5,825 nucleotides of DNA from Methanomicrobiales archaeon (GCA_012510295.1 JAAZID010000047.1:1-5825), one strand, 5' to 3'; counted from the first letter of the stretch, positions 1 through 5,790 are shown. Notes: generated by a model from the letters alone, not told the origin. Made by a program: numbers and translations.

Positions 1-1771
1 AGGTGATCCCGTCATCGTCTTCTTTGTTCTTCTTCGGCGTCTGCCCGGGGGTATCGATCACCCGGAGTTTGCCGCGCGCTGGGTCGACCTCCTTTGGCCG
101 GGGACCGCCCTGGGCAGGCCCGCGCCCCGGCAGGTCATCCTTCGGCTCGGGGAGCACTTCCCTCATACGGATGCCAGGCTCGTCAAAAACGCTATCGACT
201 GGCCGGCGACTACTACGTCCGATCGAGACCTGATCACCGGTGAAAACCCCCTCCTTCGGCCGCTGAACCGGTCGCACAGGCGCAGAGGTACCCATGGTAT
301 CATCCTTCGGTGCGGTCTTCTCGATACTGATCCCCTTCGGGCTGAAGGCGGAGTTCTTCGGTGCCGGCATGGATGAGGTGACCGATGTCGATCGGGTGAT
401 ATCAGCCACCCCACCACCGCCTTTCGGGGGCAGGATGATGGCACCATCATCCTCCCCCTTCTCAGACCGTGGAAGCATATCGATGGTCTCATCCTGGCCC
501 TTCTGGCCACCCCGGGCGGCGCCCTCAAGAACGATCATCTCATCCTTATCCACCATATCGCTCTCCTCTAGAAACGCTGATTCAAGCGGAGAGACAAAGG
601 CATCCTCCCCTTCGGGCTCACCGGCACTCACCTCGGCCTTCAACCGCTCCTCTTCGAGCTCAAGCTGGTACTCGGCCCGGATATCCCGGAGCTCCTCGAT
701 GCGGGGGATATTGGTGAGCCCGGAGAGCATGATGATGATCCCGACAAACGATGTATTTTTCACCGGGTAATCGCCGGATCGCATCTCAAGCCCCGCGATA
801 CTCCGGTCGATCCACTTCCGGACCGTCTGAAATCCTTTCATCGAGAGTTCAGCTGACGGACCTGCGATCAGCACCAGGGCCTTTTCGGCGCTGGTGAGGT
901 CACAGGGGACCGAGACCTCTTCATAGACCGCCTCCTTGGCGAGCGAGACGATCCGTGCGGCTTTCTCGTGCGACCCCTCTATGAAGTACTTCAGCGACCG
1001 CCGCCGGTAGATGAAGTCCAGCCACCCCTTTGGTGGCAGGCGCTCGGCCGCGTAGCCGACAGCGACAAAACCCATCCCGTTCAGGGTATTGAGCACCTCA
1101 CCGGCATCCAGGACGACCTCGGCGACCTCAAGCCCGAACTCATTGAACTCTCCGGCGCGGAGGAGAAGGCCGATCTGGCGGGCGATACGCTCGTTGAGCA
1201 TTCTATAGTGAACTCTCGGGTTCAGCGTTCCGGTAGGCGAAGCCCCCTCCCCCCCGGCCGCTGCGGTGGCCCTGATCTTTCGTGACCAGGTCTCGTTATC
1301 AAAGAGGATGACGGCATCCGTGATCCCCCGGATCACGTCGAGATCATCGGCCGCCTTCGCCGAGACCCGTTTCCCCTCATCAAGGCACGGCAGGACAGCG
1401 AGTGCGAATATCGGCTCCACGTAGGATTTCCGGAGCTCCTCAATGATACAGGGTGCGACATCGATGACGCTCCCCCCAAGACCACAACAGAGCAGGATAG
1501 CATCGATCTCCATCGTATCCATACCCTGGATCCTGGTCATCACCTCCTCGATATCGATAATATTCATGATACCGCTGGAACCAGGGACATCAAAAGGAGG
1601 GAAGAAGACCCGTGCCGACTCCGGGAGGTAACGGAGCTGCACAAGGGCATTTGGATCGATATCGATCGCTACCGCACTCATACAACAGACTTTACTTCGC
1701 CGGTCGTGGTCGTAGAGATTATCCACGATCCGTGATCCGGCGCCACCGAGCCCGATCGCCAGCACCCGCAT
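1..1771 (-). CDS. Divergent CetZ/FtsZ-like tubulin-superfamily protein, 3' end outside window
   Basis: An open frame of 590 codons runs from an ATG at 1771 to the left edge without a stop, so the C-terminus is missing. Residues 1-190 look like a tubulin/FtsZ nucleotide domain: a T1-like loop GLGGAGS (7-13), AIDID (35-39), and FDNETW (157-162) where FtsZ has its guanine-contacting Asn. A T7-like stretch VVLDAGEVLNTL (219-230) keeps one Asp and has Glu for the second acid. Residues 297-360 match the CetZ C-terminal domain, with GPSAELSMKG, a Trp at 320, GDYP (333-336) and LSGLTNIPR. The GGGTGTG signature is replaced by GLGGSVIDVAP (97-107), so GTP handling is probably altered. From about residue 370 the chain becomes acidic, then Pro/Lys/Gly-rich and apparently disordered; CetZ proteins usually end near 350-400 residues. 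CetZ proteins act in cell shape; the role here is unknown. Superfamily membership is confident, exact subfamily is not. Confidence 0.8.
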   Translation of the reverse strand, partial: MRVLAIGLGGAGSRIVDNLYDHDRRSKVCCMSAVAIDIDPNALVQLRYLPESARVFFPPFDVPGSSGIMNIIDIEEVMTRIQGMDTMEIDAILLCCGLGGSVIDVAPCIIEELRKSYVEPIFALAVLPCLDEGKRVSAKAADDLDVIRGITDAVILFDNETWSRKIRATAAAGGEGASPTGTLNPRVHYRMLNERIARQIGLLLRAGEFNEFGLEVAEVVLDAGEVLNTLNGMGFVAVGYAAERLPPKGWLDFIYRRRSLKYFIEGSHEKAARIVSLAKEAVYEEVSVPCDLTSAEKALVLIAGPSAELSMKGFQTVRKWIDRSIAGLEMRSGDYPVKNTSFVGIIIMLSGLTNIPRIEELRDIRAEYQLELEEERLKAEVSAGEPEGEDAFVSPLESAFLEESDMVDKDEMIVLEGAARGGQKGQDETIDMLPRSEKGEDDGAIILPPKGGGGVADITRSTSVTSSMPAPKNSAFSPKGISIEKTAPKDDTMGTSAPVRPVQRPKEGVFTGDQVSIGRSSRRPVDSVFDEPGIRMREVLPEPKDDLPGRGPAQGGPRPKEVDPARGKLRVIDTPGQTPKKNKEDDDGIT

Positions 1772-1861
1772 AGATCTACTTCCTGCCCGCACCCTCGCGT
1801 GACTCATCGCCGCGAAAGTGAGCGCGCATATCACCCGAAACTGCTGAGGAGTATATGTACA

Positions 1862-1880
1862 GATAAAGATATATATTTCT
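1862..1880 (-). promoter_or_regulatory. Predicted TATA promoter of the CetZ-like gene
   Basis: Read on the minus strand, the sequence is AGAAATATATATCTTTATC, with an alternating AT core at 1869-1876 in otherwise GC-rich DNA. Transcription would start about 25 bases downstream, near 1848, leaving a leader of roughly 75 bases before the ATG at 1771. An imperfect dyad (CCGGG 1890-1894, CCCGG 1905-1909) lies just upstream of the TATA element. The promoter is inferred from composition and position only. Confidence 0.5.
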
Positions 1881-2027
1881 GTAATTATTCCGGGTCTGAC
1901 GATCCCCGGGTTAGCGAGAGACACACATTTCAAGCTTCTGATTCTATTCCCGCGCAAAAAGAACCTCTGCCGGGGAACCGGAAAGATTTGCTGGATGTCC
2001 TGGATAACCCGTTACACCGCTTCGTTT

Positions 2028-2049
2028 TGCGGTAGATGTGCGGTACATG
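2028..2049 (+). repeat. Tandem 11-bp direct repeat upstream of the mer promoter
   Basis: TGCGGTAGATG (2028-2038) is followed directly by TGCGGTACATG (2039-2049), matching at 10 of 11 positions. The period is about one helical turn, so two regulator subunits would sit on the same DNA face. The repeat ends 13 bases before the CAAAATG of the mer promoter, a usual place for an archaeal activator site. An inverted copy of the core, ACCGC, occurs at 2016-2020. Confidence 0.45.
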
Positions 2050-2062
2050 ACGCTTGGTGACA

Positions 2063-2081
2063 CAAAATGATAATATATATA
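2063..2081 (+). promoter_or_regulatory. Predicted BRE/TATA promoter of mer
   Basis: CAAAATGATAATATATATA combines an A-rich BRE-like segment with a TATA box. A start site about 25 bases downstream, near 2100, would leave a leader of about 20 bases carrying the GAGGTG ribosome binding site. The CAAAATG-N-T-N-ATAT pattern also occurs in the mtd promoter. Confidence 0.65.
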
Positions 2082-2106
2082 TCTCTATGCACGTAACTAC
2101 TCAAGT

Positions 2107-2112
2107 GAGGTG
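2107..2112 (+). promoter_or_regulatory. Ribosome binding site of mer fixing the TTG start
   Basis: GAGGTG lies 8 bases before the TTG at 2121. The match to the methanogen 16S rRNA 3' end and the good spacing support TTG as the initiator. No in-frame ATG occurs near the N-terminus, and the protein begins as the Mer family does (TTYGIEFVP). Confidence 0.75.
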
Positions 2113-2120
2113 TATTAGCC

Positions 2121-3113
2121 TTGACTACATATGGAATCGAATTTGTGCCTGGATCAGTCAATGTCAAGCAGGTGGTAACCTACACCAAGCTTGCAGAGTC
2201 AAAGGATATCGACTTTGCGTGGATTACCAACCACTACAACAACCGTCACGCCTACCCGACCCTCGCCATGATCGCGGCGAACACCGACACGATCAAGATG
2301 GGACCGGGTATCATGAATACGTTCACCGACACCCCGGCCGCCATCGCATCCTTCATGGCGACCCTGAATGAGATCTCCGACGGACGTGCCGTTCTCGGCA
2401 TCGGACCCGGTGACCTCTCGACGCTCCCGAAACTCGCGATCGACCCCGCCAAACCCGTTGCCCGCCTGAAAGAGGGTGTTGTCCAGATCAGGAAGCTCCT
2501 CGCTGGTGAGGAAGTCAAGAAGACCGGCGACATGGAGTTCTTCGACTACGATGGCGCCAAGCTGACCGGTGTCACCCTGCCCGGCAAGAAGGGCATCCCG
2601 GTCTACATCGGTGCCCAGGGGCCCAAGATGCTCGAGCTCGCCGGCGAAGTCGGTGAGGGAGCCCTTATCAACGCTTCGAACCCCAAGGACTTCGAGATCG
2701 CCATCCCGATCATCAAGAAGGCGATGGATGCCGTCGGCAAGAAGAAGTTCGACGTCGGCGCCTACACCGCCATGTCCATCGATCTGGATGAGAAGAAGGC
2801 CAGGAACGCCGCAAAGATTGTGGCCGCATTCATCGCCGCAGGCTCCCCGCCTCCGGTTCTCCAGCGCCACGGCCTTGACATGGCTAACGTCGAGAAGATC
2901 AAGGAGGCCCTCGGGCGCTTCGACTTCAAGACCGTCGGTGGCCTCGTCGGCGACGCAGAGATCGACGCCTTCACCATTGCCGGAACCCCCGACATGGTCA
3001 AGCAGAAGTGCGACGACCTCACGAAGGCTGGAGTTACCCAGATCATCTTCGGATCGCCCCTCGGCCCCGACATGACCAACTCCATCCGCCTGCTTGGCAA
3101 GTACATCGTGTAA
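2121..3113 (+). CDS. mer: F420-dependent 5,10-methylenetetrahydromethanopterin reductase (Mer)
   Basis: Mer is a soluble cytoplasmic enzyme that reduces methylene-H4MPT to methyl-H4MPT with F420H2 in methanogenesis from CO2. The 330-residue product is close to the usual 320 or so and has the luciferase-like TIM-barrel pattern: YGIEFVP at the N-terminus, WITNHYNN (34-41), GPG (61-63), GRAVLGIGPGD (88-98), GAQGPKM (164-170), NASNPKDFE (184-192), a FIAAGSPPPV block, and GVTQ with GSPLGPD near the C-terminus. The segment after GPG reads IMNTF where many Mer proteins have VTNPY, and a short extra stretch lies around residues 132-150; both may be normal for this lineage. The start is TTG. The gene has its own promoter and an oligo-T terminator, so it is probably monocistronic. 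It is divergent from the CetZ-like gene and convergent with the GalT-like gene. Confidence 0.96.
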   Translation: MTTYGIEFVPGSVNVKQVVTYTKLAESKDIDFAWITNHYNNRHAYPTLAMIAANTDTIKMGPGIMNTFTDTPAAIASFMATLNEISDGRAVLGIGPGDLSTLPKLAIDPAKPVARLKEGVVQIRKLLAGEEVKKTGDMEFFDYDGAKLTGVTLPGKKGIPVYIGAQGPKMLELAGEVGEGALINASNPKDFEIAIPIIKKAMDAVGKKKFDVGAYTAMSIDLDEKKARNAAKIVAAFIAAGSPPPVLQRHGLDMANVEKIKEALGRFDFKTVGGLVGDAEIDAFTIAGTPDMVKQKCDDLTKAGVTQIIFGSPLGPDMTNSIRLLGKYIV

Positions 3114-3130
3114 GGCAGAAAAACCATCCA

Positions 3131-3141
3131 CCCTTTTTTCC
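3131..3141 (+). terminator. Oligo-T terminator of mer
   Basis: CCCTTTTTTCC contains six T residues (3134-3139) about 20 bases after the mer stop, the usual form of an archaeal intrinsic terminator. On the opposite strand, the A run at 3119-3123 could serve as a weak T5 terminator for the convergent GalT-like gene. Confidence 0.6.
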
Positions 3142-3193
3142 GCTCGAGCTTTCCATCCCGGAGTAGCAACAGCCCCCGGCAGGATACCTCATC

Positions 3194-4132
3194 CTACGGC
3201 ACGCGCGGCCCGCCCCGGAAGAGGGAACCCAGGTCTTCGGGGAGCGTCAGGACGACCGGTTCCTGGTGCAACCGCTCCATGAACGCTGAATCGCACATAG
3301 AGAGGCTGTTCGGGTTCAACCTTGAGATAAGGGAGCAGAACGCCCGGTGACCCTGTCCCGCCGTCCCCGGAGCATCAAAAAAGATCACGGCGTTGAAGGC
3401 ACGGGTTCCGAGGCGCCGGTAGAAGGCGATGACCCTGAGGATCCCGTCGACAAGCGGTTCGATGTAGGGCTCAAGATCGGCAGGTGTCGATACCGGCAGG
3501 ATACCCCGCACCTCCCGCTCGCCGAGGGGGACCGGGCTTGCCGACCAGAAGATCTCGTCCTCAAAGAGGAACCGATCTGAGGAGCGCTCATGCTCCATCA
3601 GGTCATCCCAGTAGATACGGCCATTCTCAGCGAGGTAACGACGGCCGCCGGCGATATAGAGGTCGGCAAGCCGGGTGGGCCGGGGATCGGCCATACCCTG
3701 GAGGTGCGGGTGGACGATGCTCGCGCCCGCTGAAGGGAGGTAGTTCCAGTTTATACTCACGTAACCCCGGGATCCGGCAAGCGCCTCTGCCGTGCCGGCT
3801 ACGGCATCGGCAAGGGTCCGGCGATCAAAGTTATCAGTCGAATGATCAGGCGAGATCACCGTGACCACGTGATCTTCGGCGTAGGGGTAGAGGTTCGGGA
3901 ATGTCACGCTCTCCCCGCGCCGGAGGCGACTGCCGTCCTCAAAGGTCGGTGTGGCAGCATCTATGCTCTCAGGGCAGAACGGGCAGTCCTCGGGCGAGTA
4001 CAGCATGGCGGGGGGAGAGTTGATCTTTCGCCTGGCCCGGACGGGACTTACCCGGCACCTGATACCGGTGAGGGACTCGCTCCGGTACTGGATGATCCCC
4101 CGCTCCGTCTGGACCTCATAGATGGTGAACAT
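3194..4132 (-). CDS. Galactose-1-phosphate uridylyltransferase-like protein (HIT superfamily)
   Basis: The 312-residue product resembles GalT, which swaps UMP between UDP-glucose and galactose 1-phosphate. Visible GalT features are CPFC (50-53), ISPDHS (93-98) and VHPHLQ (140-145). By comparison with E. coli GalT, C50, C53, H97 and H141 correspond to the structural zinc ligands and H143 to the nucleophilic histidine. FPNLYPY (78-84) resembles the loop before the second part of the site. The canonical HPHGQ has Leu for Gly here. The C-terminal half is weakly conserved and lacks the second histidine cluster of bacterial GalT, and the protein is shorter than the roughly 350-residue enzyme. The true substrate may be another nucleotide-sugar or nucleotide phosphate. 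The gene starts at ATG 4132, with GGAG at 4147-4150 as a weak ribosome site, and ends at TAG. It has its own promoter, and a terminator separates it from mtd. Confidence 0.8.
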   Translation of the reverse strand: MFTIYEVQTERGIIQYRSESLTGIRCRVSPVRARRKINSPPAMLYSPEDCPFCPESIDAATPTFEDGSRLRRGESVTFPNLYPYAEDHVVTVISPDHSTDNFDRRTLADAVAGTAEALAGSRGYVSINWNYLPSAGASIVHPHLQGMADPRPTRLADLYIAGGRRYLAENGRIYWDDLMEHERSSDRFLFEDEIFWSASPVPLGEREVRGILPVSTPADLEPYIEPLVDGILRVIAFYRRLGTRAFNAVIFFDAPGTAGQGHRAFCSLISRLNPNSLSMCDSAFMERLHQEPVVLTLPEDLGSLFRGGPRVP

Positions 4133-4161
4133 GACCCTTCACACTCCGATTGGGGCGGCGA

Positions 4162-4172
4162 TCCTATAATAC
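4162..4172 (-). promoter_or_regulatory. Weak predicted TATA element of the GalT-like gene
   Basis: On the minus strand GTATTATAGGA lies about 30-40 bases before the ATG at 4132, surrounded by GC-rich sequence. It would give a very short leader. The match is modest, and some read-through from mtd cannot be excluded. Confidence 0.35.
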
Positions 4173-4242
4173 CCACACGAAGTGATCCGGGAGGCCGCCC
4201 GAGCTCTGAAAAGCTGTGACGCTACGGCAGAACTTGACTGAG

Positions 4243-4257
4243 ACAAAAAAAGAGAAG
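4243..4257 (-). terminator. Oligo-T terminator of mtd
   Basis: On the minus strand the sequence is TTCTCTTTTTTTGTC, with seven consecutive T residues (A run at 4245-4251 on the plus strand) about 17 bases after the mtd stop. It separates mtd from the downstream GalT-like gene. Confidence 0.65.
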
Positions 4258-4267
4258 TGGTGTCGAC

Positions 4268-5110
4268 TCACTCGGGTTTGCTGATGAGCGCGGTCTTAGA
4301 GACGATCTCGCCGGTCTTCTTGTGGGGCTTCCTGATGACCGCGTCCATTCCCTTCTCGAGCTCGCGCGCCTCCTCGCAGAGGATCATGGCCTGGCGCATC
4401 ATCTCATGAGCGCTTGAGACGATCGGGATGTACTTCTCCCACTCCTTCGTCATGAAGCAACCCTTGACGTTGACCGCGGCGACCTGCTGCGCAATCTCGT
4501 AAGCGGCACGGGCCTTCGCGAGTGCGTAGGGGTTGCTGAACTCGCCGTCGACTGCCTTGTCGGCGGTCATGACAACCTTCGGAAGCGCGAGGTCTTTACC
4601 CTTCTTGCCGGCCTTCACCTGGTCAACCACCTTGTCGAGCTCCATCTGCATCTTGCGGAACGCGCCGGTGAGGGCGAGTACCTTGACGAGGTTCCCGTTG
4701 TAGTCCGCCATCTCGATGGGGTCCAGGAACTCACGACGGGCACCGATCATGGCGTCAGCCTTCATGATGATGTAGCCGAAGTCGCTCTCCTTGAGCGCCG
4801 TAAACTGTTCCTTCTTGGTGGTGATATCATCGGTGATGACAACACAGGGGATCCCGGCCGCTGCAAGATTCTCACGGGCCTGGGTCGGCCCGGGGAGGAC
4901 GCCGTTTGGAGATACGACGATACAGAAGTCCGGAGCCCATGCTTTCATATTGTTGACCACACGGTCGATATCCTCAGGCTGCAGTTTCGTCCCGGAGGTC
5001 GCCATGAAGGTGATCATATCTTCACGGTCGGCGCGCTCATCGAGGAGAAGTTCAGCCATTACACCACTGGCGATATTTCCCAGTTTCGCAATTCCTACTT
5101 TAACTACCAC
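4268..5110 (-). CDS. mtd: F420-dependent methylenetetrahydromethanopterin dehydrogenase (Mtd)
   Basis: Mtd is a cytoplasmic enzyme catalysing reversible reduction of methenyl-H4MPT to methylene-H4MPT with F420H2, the step just before Mer. The product has the family hallmarks: an N-terminal [11 protein letters not shown] strand-loop, [11 protein letters not shown] (21-31), [15 protein letters not shown] in the first third, GARREFLDP (123-131), [17 protein letters not shown], and a conserved C-terminal third with [23 protein letters not shown] (given here as two joined conserved blocks) and [13 protein letters not shown] place the start at GTG 5110 (280 residues), because GAGGTG ends 6 bases before it and the product then begins [12 protein letters not shown], as in relatives. 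An in-frame GTG at 5119 would add three residues (283), but it lies inside that ribosome binding site. The gene has its own promoter and an oligo-T terminator. Confidence 0.96.
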   Translation of the reverse strand: MVVKVGIAKLGNIASGVMAELLLDERADREDMITFMATSGTKLQPEDIDRVVNNMKAWAPDFCIVVSPNGVLPGPTQARENLAAAGIPCVVITDDITTKKEQFTALKESDFGYIIMKADAMIGARREFLDPIEMADYNGNLVKVLALTGAFRKMQMELDKVVDQVKAGKKGKDLALPKVVMTADKAVDGEFSNPYALAKARAAYEIAQQVAAVNVKGCFMTKEWEKYIPIVSSAHEMMRQAMILCEEARELEKGMDAVIRKPHKKTGEIVSKTALISKPE

Positions 5111-5116
5111 TTTAAA

Positions 5117-5122
5117 CACCTC
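5117..5122 (-). promoter_or_regulatory. Ribosome binding site of mtd deciding the GTG start at 5110
   Basis: GAGGTG on the minus strand is followed by TTTAAA and then GTG at 5110-5108, giving a spacing of 6. The same GAGGTG precedes mer. The alternative start GTG at 5119-5117 is part of this motif and would have no separate ribosome site. Confidence 0.65.
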
Positions 5123-5135
5123 TCAAAATTTGAGA
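5121..5135 (-). repeat. 15-bp perfect palindrome at the mtd start site and leader
   Basis: TCTCAAAATTTGAGA has 7-bp arms around one central base. It lies between the predicted transcription start (about 5137) and the ribosome binding site, and its arm shares two bases with that site. It could be a repressor operator or form a small hairpin in the mtd leader next to the Shine-Dalgarno sequence. Confidence 0.5.
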
Positions 5136-5158
5136 ACACGATAGTATCGCCGAATTCT

Positions 5159-5173
5159 CATATAAACATTTTG
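5159..5173 (-). promoter_or_regulatory. Predicted BRE/TATA promoter of mtd
   Basis: On the minus strand CAAAATGTTTATATG contains a BRE-like A-rich segment and TTTATATG as TATA box. Transcription would start near 5137, giving a leader of about 27 bases to the GTG at 5110. The first 14 bases match the mer promoter at 12 positions. Confidence 0.65.
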
Positions 5174-5200
5174 AAATGGCCGCCAACCACCCCCATTTCA
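5172..5200. repeat. Inverted repeat abutting the mtd promoter
   Basis: TGAAATGG (5172-5179) and CCATTTCA (5193-5200) are perfect 8-bp inverted arms separated by 13 bases. Their centres are 21 bp apart, about two helical turns, which suits a dimeric regulator. The inner end touches the CAAAATG of the mtd promoter. The position fits an activator site, or a repressor blocking TFB. Confidence 0.5.
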
Positions 5201-5252
5201 GCTGGAGGGGGATACCAGGAACAATAGATTCGGGCACTCCAGATGCACCCGC

Positions 5253-5582
5253 CGCCTCACACAGAATACGCAGGGGGTGTGAGAGGCGAAAGTGCATTGA
5301 GGGTTTTTCGGGCGAGCCCGGCGATCGTATCGATTGCCAGACGGGGCATGCACTCCATAACAGGGGGCGGAAGGTCACGGTCTGATGGAAGAAAAGAAAG
5401 TTTTGTCAGATGCGCCCTGCGAGGTAGAGGAGGAGTCTGCGAACCGATGAGAGAGATCTCAAATCGTTCCACACCGGAGGTGCGCAAACACCAGCGATGG
5501 GAAGACGCTGAACCGGTAAAGTCCGCCTGGTGGGGTAGCGCATTTCTATGCACGCGACTACCTCGACCCACCCCCCGGAGAC
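5253..5582 (+). ncRNA. Candidate structured non-coding RNA (unassigned family)
   Basis: No convincing protein is encoded here, but local complementarity is dense. Helices seen: 5253-5262/5277-5288 (CTCACAC core with a 2-base bulge); 5291-5297/5348-5354, enclosing small hairpins at 5309-5320 and 5320-5338 (the latter 8 pairs with loop TAT); 5381-5385/5406-5410 with AAAA/TTTT inside; 5441-5469 with a GAGA tetraloop; a compact three-way junction closed by ACCGG 5473-5477/CCGGT 5513-5517 and holding hairpins 5479-5492 and 5493-5509; and 5529-5534/5567-5572 with inner GTAG/CTAC and GCAT/ATGC. The GNRA loop, and a G-U pair in 5320-5338 that would be an A-C mismatch on the other strand, favour the plus strand. 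I see no conserved cores of RNase P RNA, SRP RNA or tRNA, and no strong promoter or T-run terminator. The ends are approximate, and the region could instead be regulatory DNA or decayed sequence. Confidence 0.33.
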
Positions 5583-5758
5583 TGACGCCACAGATGCTAC
5601 GCCTGCCGCCCCAGAAGCCCCATCGTCCCTCTCTCATCCTTCGCGGGAACACTTTGACCAATTTTAGAGGAATAATTCATCCAGTTGTGGAGGAATGAGG
5701 CCCTTTCTCCTGAATACCAGGGCTACAACAGTCCCGACCAACGATGTTAAGGAGAAGT
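5583..5758. other. Intergenic stretch before the right-edge gene
   Basis: I see no protein gene here. The left part (5583-5640) is C-rich on the plus strand and contains CTCTCTCATC (5629-5638), an exact complement of GATGAGAGAG at 5446-5455. A more AT-rich part (5650-5680) follows, then weak dyads such as GTTGTGG 5683-5689 with CTACAAC 5723-5729. It may be a leader, the 3' part of the candidate RNA, or spacer. Confidence 0.4.
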
Positions 5759-5766
5759 GTTTAAAT
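5759..5766 (+). promoter_or_regulatory. Possible TATA box for a leaderless right-edge gene
   Basis: GTTTAAAT lies about 27-30 bases before the ATG at 5791, the spacing expected if transcription begins at or next to that codon. This would explain why no ribosome binding site sits close to it. A second AT tract, ATATATATATTT (5777-5788), is too near the ATG to act as its TATA box. Confidence 0.35.
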
Positions 5767-5790
5767 CAAATGTGTTCATATATATATTTG

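Larger units (their letters stand above)
1772..2120. other. Divergent intergenic region between the CetZ-like gene and mer
   Basis: These 349 bases separate two divergent genes. They are more AT-rich than the flanking genes and contain one TATA-like element per direction (1869-1876 minus, 2074-2081 plus) and a tandem repeat at 2028-2049. A 78-codon frame at 1799-2035 has no recognisable protein character and no good ribosome binding site, so I do not call a gene here. Confidence 0.7.

Noticed and set aside
294..770. 158-codon plus-strand frame opposite the CetZ-like tail
   Set aside because: Its Ser/Phe/Pro-rich translation is the antisense of the low-complexity tail; the minus-strand frame continues through it and joins a recognisable tubulin-like domain.
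1799..2035. Small plus-strand frame between the CetZ-like gene and mer
   Set aside because: It lies across the predicted CetZ promoter, starts without a ribosome site and has no protein-like composition.
2199..3131. 310-codon open frame on the minus strand opposite mer
   Set aside because: It mirrors a highly conserved mer gene with strong GC bias at third positions. The translated residues (runs of Val, Asp, Gly, Leu) resemble no protein, and no ribosome site or promoter is seen.
5117..5119. GTG at 5119 as the mtd start
   Set aside because: It is embedded in the GAGGTG ribosome binding site and has no separate upstream site. The GTG at 5110 has correct spacing and the expected family N-terminus. 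The difference is only three residues.
5253..5640. RNase P RNA, SRP RNA or tRNA in the structured region
   Set aside because: The near-universal GAGGAAAGUC segment of RNase P RNA, the helix 8 core of SRP RNA and the GGTTCRANNCC of tRNA were looked for on both strands and not found. Only a covariance search could settle it.
5243..5698. 151-codon plus-strand and 134-codon minus-strand open frames upstream of mtd
   Set aside because: Both overlap the hairpin-rich region and are rich in Arg, Pro and Ser with no recognisable domain. Neither has a good ribosome binding site. They are plausibly open by chance in GC-rich DNA.
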